A program made the translations under genes and the position numbers. Below, in pieces: positions 8,692 through 16,603 of a stretch of 64,000 nt of DNA (the first letter of the stretch is position 1; the number at the start of each line of letters is the position of its first letter). Origin of the DNA: Phenylobacterium sp. (GTDB taxonomy: Bacteria; Pseudomonadota; Alphaproteobacteria; Caulobacterales; Caulobacteraceae). The notes under the pieces were generated by a model. It did no database searches, was not told where the DNA came from, and worked only from the letters and a program-made list of their open reading frames with translations. Location of the stretch: positions 62,001-126,000 of the forward strand of contig JAGNIV010000004.1 of NCBI GenBank assembly GCA_018001015.1, written 5' to 3'.

Positions 8692-10116
8692 TCAGCGATC
8701 TCCGGGAGGCGTGACGATGGCCGCTTCGCCGGTCACACTTTCAATGATCGGCGCCTCATCATAGAGGGCGTCGCGGGCGTCCAGTTCGGCCCGGATCTCG
8801 GCGTGCCGCTCGGCGCCCAGCTTGTAGCCGATCATGCAGGCGCCCCCGAGCATCACGAACACCACCGGCCCGATCAGATAGGCCAGTTCCAGGTTGTGGA
8901 TCGCTTCGGGGGTGTTGGTCGCGCCGTCGGCCGCCAGGTATCCCACCTTGGACAGCACCCAGAAGGTCAGGCCGATGGAGAAGGCCCCGGCGATCTTGGT
9001 GGTCATCACGGTGATGGCGTAGAGCAGGCCTGAGCGTTCCTTGCCCTGTTCCAGGCGCACCTCGTCGGCCACGTCGGCGGTCATGGCCCGCGTCAGGACG
9101 TTGAAGCCCGCGGCCATGAAGCCGGCCATGAACATCGGGATGGCCCCGATCAGCATGTTGCCCTGCGGGATGGCCATCAGCGAGATCAGCACCAGGGAGT
9201 AGACGGTGGTGGCCACCATGACCGCGCGGTGCTTGGAAATCTTGGTGGCCAGGCGGCCCATCAGCGGCGCCCCGGCGAACCCGGCAAGGATGTAGATCGC
9301 CAGCAGGATGCTCGCCTGGCCGGTGGTGAACCCACGGCTGTCGGTGAAGAAGAACAGGTACAGGGCGCTCATCCAGCCCGGGCCAAGCGACAGGCAGAGG
9401 TCGGCCAGCAGGATGCGCAGGAACGAGGGGCGGGTGATCAGGGCGCCGTAGTCGCGCAGGCGGAAGGCGTGGCCCGGGATCTCCGGCGCGATCTTCTCTG
9501 GCGTGCGCCAGATCACCAGGGCCACGGCGATCGGGGTCAGGGCGAAGATGAACCAGCCCATGGTGGAGATGTTGCCGGCGTCCGAGGCGCCGCGCGCCTC
9601 GTTGATGATCGGGATGGCCAGGATCGAGGCCGCCCCCAGCACGCCGATGCCGGTGATGATGCCGAACAGCCGCGAGCGGTCGTCATAGTGGGGCGCGAGC
9701 GTCGCGGCCCAGGCCGCATGCGACAGGGCCAGGATCGAATTGCCGAGGTACATCACCAGCAGGCAGATGATCAGATAGGTCCGCCCCACCCCCTCCGGCG
9801 GCATGAACAGGAAGTAGATGCCGGCCATCAGCACCGGCGCCCCCAGGATCGTCCAGAGCCGGTAGCGGCCCCAGCGGGTGCGGGTCTTGTCCATGGTCCA
9901 GCCCAGCAGGCCGTCCACGGGAATGTCGATCATGCGGACGATGAAAAAGGCCGCGCCCACCAGGGCCAGGTCGATGCCCAGGTGGCTCGCATAGTGGCGC
10001 GGCAGATACACGGAGATGGCGATGGCGACCGCCGAGATCGGCAGGCTGGTGGCCGCGAAGGCCAGGGCCGTGGACAGCGGAAGCCGTCGGGCTTGCACCG
10101 TCGAAGAGTCGCTCAT
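8692..10116 (-). CDS. GPH-family MFS symporter, paralogue 4 of 4
   Basis: Inner-membrane symporter of 474 residues with the group motif MDKTRTRWGRYRLW and twelve predicted helices. It is the upstream end of the four-gene array. The tail DARDALYDEAPIIESVTGE nearly repeats that of paralogue 3 (ERDALYDEAAIIASVTAE), pointing to a recent duplication of these two. The 143-base gap to paralogue 3 shows no clear terminator. The transported compound cannot be told from the sequence. Confidence 0.9.
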   Translation of the reverse strand: MSDSSTVQARRLPLSTALAFAATSLPISAVAIAISVYLPRHYASHLGIDLALVGAAFFIVRMIDIPVDGLLGWTMDKTRTRWGRYRLWTILGAPVLMAGIYFLFMPPEGVGRTYLIICLLVMYLGNSILALSHAAWAATLAPHYDDRSRLFGIITGIGVLGAASILAIPIINEARGASDAGNISTMGWFIFALTPIAVALVIWRTPEKIAPEIPGHAFRLRDYGALITRPSFLRILLADLCLSLGPGWMSALYLFFFTDSRGFTTGQASILLAIYILAGFAGAPLMGRLATKISKHRAVMVATTVYSLVLISLMAIPQGNMLIGAIPMFMAGFMAAGFNVLTRAMTADVADEVRLEQGKERSGLLYAITVMTTKIAGAFSIGLTFWVLSKVGYLAADGATNTPEAIHNLELAYLIGPVVFVMLGGACMIGYKLGAERHAEIRAELDARDALYDEAPIIESVTGEAAIVTPPGDR

Positions 10117-10226
10117 GGGTATTCCTGCTCCAGATGGGTCACGCCTCTCGCGGGCGATATTGCTCCCTAGGTTAGGCTCGATAGTCCGGGGCCGGGCAAG
10201 CGAAATCAGCGCAACAAAAGCGCAAC

Positions 10227-10257
10227 AAAAAGGGGCGGGCCTCGCGGCGCCGCCCCT
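10227..10257 (-). terminator. rho-independent terminator of the SDR gene
   Basis: Read on the minus strand: AGGGGCGG (10257-10250), an 11-base loop, CCGCCCCT (10238-10231), then a T-run (10230-10227). It lies 24 bases past the SDR stop. Confidence 0.85.
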
Positions 10258-10281
10258 GGCCGAACTTGGTGTGAGGTGAGC

Positions 10282-11187
10282 CTAGCCGCCCTGCATCTTG
10301 CGGAAGAACTTGCCGCTCTGTTCGCCGCCGTTGAGATAGGCCTGCTGGCCGGCGGGATCGGAGATCTTGGACCAGTTGTCGCGGACCTCCTCCACCGACA
10401 GGCCGCCCTCGCCGAGATAGACGCCCTCGGTTTCGTAGAGGCGGGTGAGCGCGAAGGCGCCGGCGCCGGCGGTCAGGATCGCGCCGGTGGGGGCTTCCTC
10501 GGAGGCCAGGTAGACGACGCCCGGCGTCACATATTCCGGCTTCAGCTTTTCCAGGATGGCGGGGGGCATCAGGTTCTCGGTCATCCGCGTGGCGGCGACC
10601 GGGCTGATGGCGTTGATGTGGATGTTGTTCTTCTGACCTTCCAGCCGGATGGTGTTCATGAAGCCGATGATGCCCAGCTTGGCGGCGCCGTAGTTGGACT
10701 GACCGAAGTTGCCGTACATGCCCGACGACGAGGTCGTCACGACGATGCGGCCGTAGTTCTGCTCGCGCATGATTTCCCAGACGGCCTTGGTCGGCTTGAC
10801 CGTGCCCATCAGGTGGACGTTCAGCACCAGCTCGAAGTCTTCCATGGTCATCTTGGCGAAGCTCTTGTCGCGCAGGATGCCGGCGTTGGCGATCAGCACG
10901 TCGATGCGGCCCCACTGGTCCATGGTCTGCTTGACCATGTGGGCGACGCCGGCGTCGTCGGTGACCGACGAGCCGTTGGAGATGGCCTCGCCACCCATGG
11001 CCTTGATCTCTTCGACCACGGCGTCGGCGGCGGCGGACGACCCCCCCGAACCGTCCATTGAGCCACCCAGGTCGTTGACCACCACCTTGGCCCCGCGGCG
11101 CGCCAGCTCCAGCGCATGCTGCTTGCCCAGGCCGCCGCCGGCGCCGGTGACGATCGCGACTTTGCCGTCGAAGCGGATGTCCGCCAT
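10282..11187 (-). CDS. SDR oxidoreductase, (3R)-hydroxyacyl-CoA dehydrogenase-like
   Basis: NAD(P)-dependent short-chain dehydrogenase resembling the dehydrogenase domain of multifunctional enzyme type 2 in beta-oxidation. The 301 residues show the nucleotide motif TGAGGGLG (15-22), NAG (101-103), a catalytic serine in TTSSSG (151-156) and Tyr166/Lys170 in YGAAK. The long insertion GGSMDGSGGSSAAADAVVEEI (about 41-61) after the second strand and the C-terminal extension past residue 250 are typical of this subgroup rather than of 250-residue SDRs. Substrate inferred as a fatty or steroid acyl-CoA. A terminator follows the gene directly. Confidence 0.85.
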   Translation of the reverse strand: MADIRFDGKVAIVTGAGGGLGKQHALELARRGAKVVVNDLGGSMDGSGGSSAAADAVVEEIKAMGGEAISNGSSVTDDAGVAHMVKQTMDQWGRIDVLIANAGILRDKSFAKMTMEDFELVLNVHLMGTVKPTKAVWEIMREQNYGRIVVTTSSSGMYGNFGQSNYGAAKLGIIGFMNTIRLEGQKNNIHINAISPVAATRMTENLMPPAILEKLKPEYVTPGVVYLASEEAPTGAILTAGAGAFALTRLYETEGVYLGEGGLSVEEVRDNWSKISDPAGQQAYLNGGEQSGKFFRKMQGG

Positions 11188-11400
11188 GGAAGTCTCTCCA
11201 GAAAGAGGGTCAGAATTTCGCGCGGTTTGTGCGGCGCGGGAGGAGGCAGGTCAAGCGGTCGCCAGCCTCCCCACCGTGCCGTCGCCCGCCTGCGCTCGGG
11301 GCATTGAGGCGGCGGTCGCCGGAATCTCGAGTTTGCTTAACGGTTCCTTGGCGACCCCATTCTAGGGTTGTCCCAAGATGTTGAGTACCGGGAAGTCGGC

Positions 11401-13476
11401 ATGATCAAGCGCGTCAGTCGCAACCGGGACGCCTATACGGCCGTGGTTCTTGGCCTCTGCTACATCGCCAACCTGTGGCTGACCAATGCGCTGCGCGAGC
11501 AGGCCGGCGGTATCGACACCATCTGGACGGCCAACGCCTTCGTCATCGGCGCCCTGCTGCTGTTGCCGGCCCGCTGGGGCCCGCCGACCCTGGCGACCGG
11601 GTTCGCCATCCAGGTCGCCGTCATCCTGATGTTCCATGTCGGTCTGGTCGACGCGATCGGCTTCTCGGTGCTGAACACCGTGGAGGCCGTGGCCGTGGTC
11701 TGGATGGCGCGCAGGTTGCGGGTTGTGCGCCTCACCACGCCCAGCCGGTTCGCCGGTCTCATCTTCCTGGCCCTGCTGCCGGTCCTGCTGGCCGGCTCGG
11801 TCCTGCTGGGGATCGGCGCCTGGATACTGCACGGCGATTTCCAGACCACCATGCTGGCCAACCGTCTGCCGGCCAAGCTGCTGGGCATGGGCCTGGTCCT
11901 ACCCGCCATCCTGCTGCTGGGACACAGCAGCGCGGCCGGCCTGATACAGGCGGCCCTGTGGCAGCGCCTGTCGGCCTACCTGCTGATGGCGGCCCTCGCG
12001 GCTCTGGTCTTCACCCCCTTCAGCGCCGTGGCCCTGTTCGTCGCGTTCCCGGCGATCACCCTCGTGGGTCTGCGCATGGGCCCCCGCGCGGTCATCTTCG
12101 CCATGGCGCTCACCTGCATGGTCATGCTCCCGCTCGGCATTCAGCACGCCCCGCCGGGCCTGATGAGCGACCGTGAGAGCCTCAATCACCGGATCACCCT
12201 GAGCCAGGTCTACCTGGCCATGGTCTTCGCGACCGGCCTCATCGCGGCCCTGATGGCCACCCACCAGCAGCGGCTGCGGCAGATCCTGGCCCGCCGTTCG
12301 GCCAGCTACATGCGCGCGCGGGATAGGGCCCAGGCCGCCTCCGTCGCCAAGACTGAATTCCTGGCGGCCATGAGCCATGAGATCCGCACGCCGCTCAATT
12401 CCATCATCGGCTTCGCCCAGGTGCTGGAGCGTCGCGACGACCTGCCCGCCGACAGCCGCCACCAGATCGGCCTGATCGAGCGGTCGGGCGGCGCCCTGCT
12501 GACCGTGGTCAACGACATCCTCGACTTCTCCAAGGTGGAGGCCGGGCGCATCGACCTGAACCCCATGCCCGTGGACCTGACCACCGCCTGCCATTCGGCG
12601 CTGTCCATCATGGCCGAAAGCGCCGAGCGCAAAGGCCTGACGCTCTCCATGACCGTCGAGGGGGAGGGCGCCGCCGCCCACGTCTGCGACGATCATCGCC
12701 TGGGCCAGGTGCTGCTCAACCTGCTCAACAACGCGGTCAAGTTCACCGACGCCGGCGGCGTCACCCTGGCCCTCTCCATGAGGCCCGAAGGTGACCACGA
12801 CCGCGTCCGGATCGCCGTCACCGACACAGGCCCCGGCATCGCGCCGGAGGCCGCCGAACGCCTGTTCCAGCGCTTCAGTCAGGTGGACTCATCGGTCAGC
12901 CGCACCCATGGCGGCACGGGCCTGGGCCTGGCCATCTGCAAGGGGCTGGTGGAGTTGATGGGCGGCAAGGTGGGCGTCGAGTCCGCCGTCGGCCAGGGCT
13001 CGACCTTCTGGCTTGAAATCCCCCTGGCCCGTGCCGCCGCCGCCGCCGCCCGCGACGCGGCGGGCGGGGAGCAGGGCCTCTCGGCCCATATCCTGCTGGT
13101 GGACGACCACCCCATGAACCGCGAACTGGGGATCACCGTCCTCACCCTGCTGGGCTGCACGGCCGACGTCGCCTGCGATGGCCGTGAGGCGATCGCGTTC
13201 GCCCAGGGCCGCCGCTACGACACCATCCTGATGGATGTCCACATGCCCGTGGTCGACGGTCTCGCCGCCACCCGGGCGATCCGGGCCCTCGGCGGCCGCG
13301 CCAGCAAGATCCCGATCATCGCCATGAGCGCCGATGTCCTGCCCGAGCAGGTCGCCAGGATGCGCGAAGCCGGCATGGTCGACAGCGTCGGCAAGCCCAT
13401 CAGCATCCAGGCCCTCAACGACTGCCTCGCCCGCTGGATCGGCCGCGACGCCGACGGCGAGGAGTTGGCGGCCTAG
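11401..13476 (+). CDS. MASE1-domain hybrid histidine kinase
   Basis: Membrane sensor kinase with a receiver, 691 residues from ATG 11401. A TTG 33 bases upstream is open but has no better ribosome site; GGGAAG precedes the ATG. Order: a hydrophobic MASE1-like sensor of about eight helices (about 10-290), a HisKA domain with His326 in [10 protein letters not shown], an ATPase domain with N, G1 (DTGPGIAPE) and G2 (GGTGLGLAIC) boxes, then a receiver starting ILLVDDH with phosphoacceptor Asp612 in LMDVHMP and a lysine in GKPI. No output regulator is adjacent. The signal sensed by MASE1 is not known. Confidence 0.9.
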   Translation: MIKRVSRNRDAYTAVVLGLCYIANLWLTNALREQAGGIDTIWTANAFVIGALLLLPARWGPPTLATGFAIQVAVILMFHVGLVDAIGFSVLNTVEAVAVVWMARRLRVVRLTTPSRFAGLIFLALLPVLLAGSVLLGIGAWILHGDFQTTMLANRLPAKLLGMGLVLPAILLLGHSSAAGLIQAALWQRLSAYLLMAALAALVFTPFSAVALFVAFPAITLVGLRMGPRAVIFAMALTCMVMLPLGIQHAPPGLMSDRESLNHRITLSQVYLAMVFATGLIAALMATHQQRLRQILARRSASYMRARDRAQAASVAKTEFLAAMSHEIRTPLNSIIGFAQVLERRDDLPADSRHQIGLIERSGGALLTVVNDILDFSKVEAGRIDLNPMPVDLTTACHSALSIMAESAERKGLTLSMTVEGEGAAAHVCDDHRLGQVLLNLLNNAVKFTDAGGVTLALSMRPEGDHDRVRIAVTDTGPGIAPEAAERLFQRFSQVDSSVSRTHGGTGLGLAICKGLVELMGGKVGVESAVGQGSTFWLEIPLARAAAAAARDAAGGEQGLSAHILLVDDHPMNRELGITVLTLLGCTADVACDGREAIAFAQGRRYDTILMDVHMPVVDGLAATRAIRALGGRASKIPIIAMSADVLPEQVARMREAGMVDSVGKPISIQALNDCLARWIGRDADGEELAA

Positions 13477-13494
13477 GCCCCGGAGTTCCCCAGT

Positions 13495-13516
13495 CCACCC
13501 TCCCGTGAAGGGGTGG
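13495..13516. terminator. weak hairpin between convergent genes
   Basis: CCACCC (13495-13500) pairs with GGGTGG (13511-13516). It is located between the histidine kinase stop and the convergent efflux adaptor. It also resembles a degenerate copy of the C-rich intergenic palindromes seen elsewhere in the window. Confidence 0.35.
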
Positions 13517-13523
13517 CGGCAGG

Positions 13524-14480
13524 TCACCGCGCCGCCATCTCCGTCCCGCGCAGGAACTTCACCAGCACCCGCTGGCCGATCAGGAACGGCGCGTTGTCGG
13601 CGCTCACCACCACCTCCACCACCCGGTCGTCGGTGCGTTCGGTGGGGTCGTCGGAGACCAGTTTGCGGGCGCCGAACACCGCGGCCTGGCGCAGCACCGT
13701 GCCGCGATAGACCTTGGTGGGGTCGCTCTCCGGGGCGATCTGCACCGCCTGGCCGATGGTCACGAAGGGCAAGGCGCCCTCGGCGATCTCGGCGCGCACG
13801 ATGTGCGGAGCGACCGGCTCCAGGTCGAACATGGTCGACACGTTCAGGGTCGAGGCGCCGGCGCCCGGATTAGCGTAGCGCCGCGCGATGCGGCCGTCGG
13901 CCGGGGCGCGGATGATGGTCAGCTCCTGCTCGTAGCGGGCCTTTTCGAGAGCCGCCTGGGCGGTGGCGACGGAGGCGCGCTGGGCCTCCAGGGTGGCCTG
14001 GGCCTCGGCGATCTTGTCCTGCGCCTGGTCCAGCCGCTGGCCGGCCACGAAGTTGGTGGCCACCAGGCCCTGCAGCCGGGCCCGTTCGCGCTGGGCGGTG
14101 GTGAGTTGCACCTGGGTCATCGCCATCTGGGCGCGCGCCTGACGCACGGCGGCCTGCGCCTGGGCGGCGGCCAAGCGCGGCTCGTCGTCCTCCTGGCGGG
14201 CCAGGACCTGGCCCCGGGTGACGCGGTCGCCCTCGCTCACCAGCACCTCGCGCACGATCCCGGCCCGGCGGGCCGCGACCTGGATCATGCCCCCCTCGAC
14301 ATCGGCCTTGCCGTTGGCGATGGCGACGAAGGGGCTCTTGGGCGCCTTGGCGGCGGCGACCTTGGCGGCCTGCGCCTTCTGGGCCTTGGCCTGGCTGTTG
14401 AGCACGACGCCGCCGGCGACGGCGACACCCAGCACGAGAACCACGACCCAGACGACGTGGCGGCGGAGGAAGGCGAACAT
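13524..14480 (-). CDS. HlyD/DevB-family periplasmic adaptor of an ABC exporter
   Basis: Membrane-fusion protein linking an inner-membrane ABC exporter to the outer membrane. The frame opens 36 codons earlier, inside the ATPase gene. ATG 14480 is chosen because it begins MFAFLRRHVV and places a single N-terminal anchor at about residues 8-27; it gives 318 residues and a four-base gap to the ATPase. A lipoyl/barrel-sandwich half (EGDRVTRGQVLARQ), an Ala/Gln-rich coiled-coil hairpin (about 105-195) and a second barrel half (IIRAPADGRIARR) follow. Third gene of a permease-ATPase-adaptor operon. Confidence 0.88.
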   Translation of the reverse strand: MFAFLRRHVVWVVVLVLGVAVAGGVVLNSQAKAQKAQAAKVAAAKAPKSPFVAIANGKADVEGGMIQVAARRAGIVREVLVSEGDRVTRGQVLARQEDDEPRLAAAQAQAAVRQARAQMAMTQVQLTTAQRERARLQGLVATNFVAGQRLDQAQDKIAEAQATLEAQRASVATAQAALEKARYEQELTIIRAPADGRIARRYANPGAGASTLNVSTMFDLEPVAPHIVRAEIAEGALPFVTIGQAVQIAPESDPTKVYRGTVLRQAAVFGARKLVSDDPTERTDDRVVEVVVSADNAPFLIGQRVLVKFLRGTEMAAR

Positions 14481-14484
14481 GGTC

Positions 14485-15240
14485 TTAGGCTCCGATGAGC
14501 TCAGGGGTCTTGGCCGCGGCCGGATCCGGCGTCGTGCGCCGGTCGTCCAGGATACGGCCGTCCTCGATGTGGATGATGCGGTCGGCATAGGCTTCCAGCC
14601 GCGGGTCGTGGGTGACGCAGATCACCGCCGCCCCATGGCTCTTGGCCGCCCGCTGCAGAAGCTGGATGACGATCTGGCCGTTCTCGCCGTCCAGCGCGCT
14701 GGTGGGCTCGTCGGCGAACAGCAGATGCGGCTCCTTAGCGAGCGCGCGGGCGATGGCCACCCGCTGCTTCTCGCCGCCGGAGAGTTCGGAGGGGCGCTGG
14801 TGCATGCGCTTGGAAAGCCCCACCTCGGCGAGCGCGACCTCGGCTCGGGCGCGGGCCTCGGCCGGCGCGAAGCCCTTGTATTTCAGGATGATGGTCACCT
14901 GCTGGAGAGCGCTCAGCGCGCCGAACAGGTTGAAACCCTGGAAGATGAAGCCGCAGTGATCCAGACGGAACCGGTCGATCTGGCCGGGACGCAGCGTCCA
15001 CAGGTCCTCGCCCATGGCGCTCACCGAGCCCTCGTCGGGCTTCAACAGGCCTGACAGGGTGGCCACCAGCGTCGACTTGCCGGACCCCGAGGGGCCCATG
15101 ACCATGGTCACGTCGCCGTGCAGGGCGTCGAAATCGACGGCTTTCAGCACCTCGATATGGGTGCGGCCGGTCTTGAACCGCTTGGTCAGGCCCTTGGCCA
15201 CCAGGGCGTGGGCGCCGGGAACACCGGAGGTCTGGCTCAT
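14485..15240 (-). CDS. ABC exporter ATPase, DevA/LolD/MacB type
   Basis: Nucleotide-binding subunit of the exporter, 251 residues. Walker A GPSGSGKST at 49-57, Q-loop around FQGFNLF (100-106), signature LSGGEKQRVAIARAL from 153, Walker B LLFADE (173-178) and the switch His in VTHDPR are all present, so it should hydrolyse ATP. The sequence class is that of the mechanotransmission exporters (MacB, LolCDE, DevBCA). The start overlaps the permease stop as ATGA. The cargo is not evident; the DevBCA relatives export glycolipids and MacB exports peptides or lipoproteins. Confidence 0.9.
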   Translation of the reverse strand: MSQTSGVPGAHALVAKGLTKRFKTGRTHIEVLKAVDFDALHGDVTMVMGPSGSGKSTLVATLSGLLKPDEGSVSAMGEDLWTLRPGQIDRFRLDHCGFIFQGFNLFGALSALQQVTIILKYKGFAPAEARARAEVALAEVGLSKRMHQRPSELSGGEKQRVAIARALAKEPHLLFADEPTSALDGENGQIVIQLLQRAAKSHGAAVICVTHDPRLEAYADRIIHIEDGRILDDRRTTPDPAAAKTPELIGA

Positions 15241-16379
15241 CGCAGCAGGTCCGCGGGTTGGCTCTTCTTCAGGATGCCCATGGCCATCAGGCCCGAGGCC
15301 ATGGAGATCAGCATCAGCAGGATGGCGACCCCGGTGATCCAGCCGATGGGGAAGCCCATGGGCAGGCCGGCGCTCTTGGCCAGCAGCGAGATGCCGAAGG
15401 TCAGCAGGGCGGTGGCGCCCAGGCCCACGATCCCCACCCAGAAGGACAGCTCCACCACGATCAGCCGCAGTGAACCCATGGAGACCCCCAGCGCCCGCAG
15501 GCTGGCGAACTCCTTGATATTGGCCAGGATCGCGCCGCGAAGGGTCTGGGAGGTAATGCCCACCCCGATCAGGAAGCCCAGGAACACCGAGAAGCCCAGC
15601 ATCACCCCGATGATCTGCTCCTTCATCAGGGCGCCTTCATTGGCCTTGGACAGCTCGTCGCGGGTCCAGGCGCGATAGGCCTTGTCGGCGTTGGCGTTCA
15701 GGGTGTCGCGCACCTCTTCGGCGCGGGCTGGGTCCTTGATGCGCACCATCAGCGGGCCGGTCTTGTCGCCCTTCTCCCCCATCCCGAGCAGCCGCATGGT
15801 GTCGCGTGACACCACCACCGAGGGCTGGTTGATGTCGGGATAGCCCTCCAGGATGGCGCGGACATGCACCGACTTGCCGTTCAGGGCGGCGCTGTCGCCG
15901 GGCTTGACCCCCAGACGGGCGAGCGCGCTGCGGTCGATGGCCACCGCATAGGGTTCCTGCAGGGCGACGCGGACGGTCTCGGAATAGTCGGTGGGCAGGG
16001 TCACCGCGCCGGGGCGGGTGTCGACCATGTTGACCTGGACGAAGGTGGTGACCGCCTTCTTCCCCGGCGGCGGGCGGTTGGTCCAGCGGGCGCCGTCGCC
16101 GTCGAAACTGGCCACCTCCACCACGTCGGGGTTCAGATAGAGCTGCGGCTGGATGCGGCGCGGCAGGCCCGAGGGACCCGAATTGATCAGGCTCTCCGAC
16201 TTGGCGCCCAGCACCAGGATGTCGGCGCGCGAGCGGTCGATGGTGGCCGTGGCGCCCTTCACGATCCCGGTGAACATGCCGACCTGGGCCAGGATCAGCA
16301 GGCCGGAAAAGGCCAGCGCGATCACGGCGGCCATGTACCGGCGCCATTCATAGATCAGGGTGGCCAAGGCCAGTGACAT
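15237..16379 (-). CDS. FtsX-like ABC exporter permease, DevC type
   Basis: Membrane subunit of the exporter, 380 residues. One helix near the N-terminus (about 15-37), a large periplasmic domain (about 40-255) and three C-terminal helices (about 258-375) give the FtsX/MacB/DevC topology. The opening (LATLIYEWRRYMAAVIALAF, then MFTGIVKGATATIDRSRADI) is characteristic of DevC-like permeases. First gene of the permease-ATPase-adaptor operon. It is divergent from the S46 peptidase gene across 224 bases that should hold both promoters. Confidence 0.87.
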   Translation of the reverse strand: MSLALATLIYEWRRYMAAVIALAFSGLLILAQVGMFTGIVKGATATIDRSRADILVLGAKSESLINSGPSGLPRRIQPQLYLNPDVVEVASFDGDGARWTNRPPPGKKAVTTFVQVNMVDTRPGAVTLPTDYSETVRVALQEPYAVAIDRSALARLGVKPGDSAALNGKSVHVRAILEGYPDINQPSVVVSRDTMRLLGMGEKGDKTGPLMVRIKDPARAEEVRDTLNANADKAYRAWTRDELSKANEGALMKEQIIGVMLGFSVFLGFLIGVGITSQTLRGAILANIKEFASLRALGVSMGSLRLIVVELSFWVGIVGLGATALLTFGISLLAKSAGLPMGFPIGWITGVAILLMLISMASGLMAMGILKKSQPADLLR

Positions 16380-16603
16380 CGCGTCCCTCCAACGGGGGCA
16401 GCATGTGTGCGCCTGACCGTCGGGAGCCTAGTTAAAACGCCGTAAGGCGGCGCTTTTCCGGCCCTAATCACATGAATTATAAGTAACTTTCCGCCCCGGC
16501 GACGACTAAGTCATTGATCGCTAAAGGCCCTAGCCAGGGCGCTGTTACATTGTTACGGATCGGCGCCCGCGGCCTCTCCCACGGCGCGCGAAACCTCATC
16601 GGG

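Noticed and set aside
11368-11400. TTG start for the MASE1 kinase
   Set aside because: No better ribosome site than the ATG at 11401, and the extra residues precede the first membrane helix without purpose.
16438-16457. Hairpin CGCCG-TAAGG-CGGCG followed by TTTT as a terminator
   Set aside because: Only five base pairs, and it lies in a divergent promoter region where no transcript should end.
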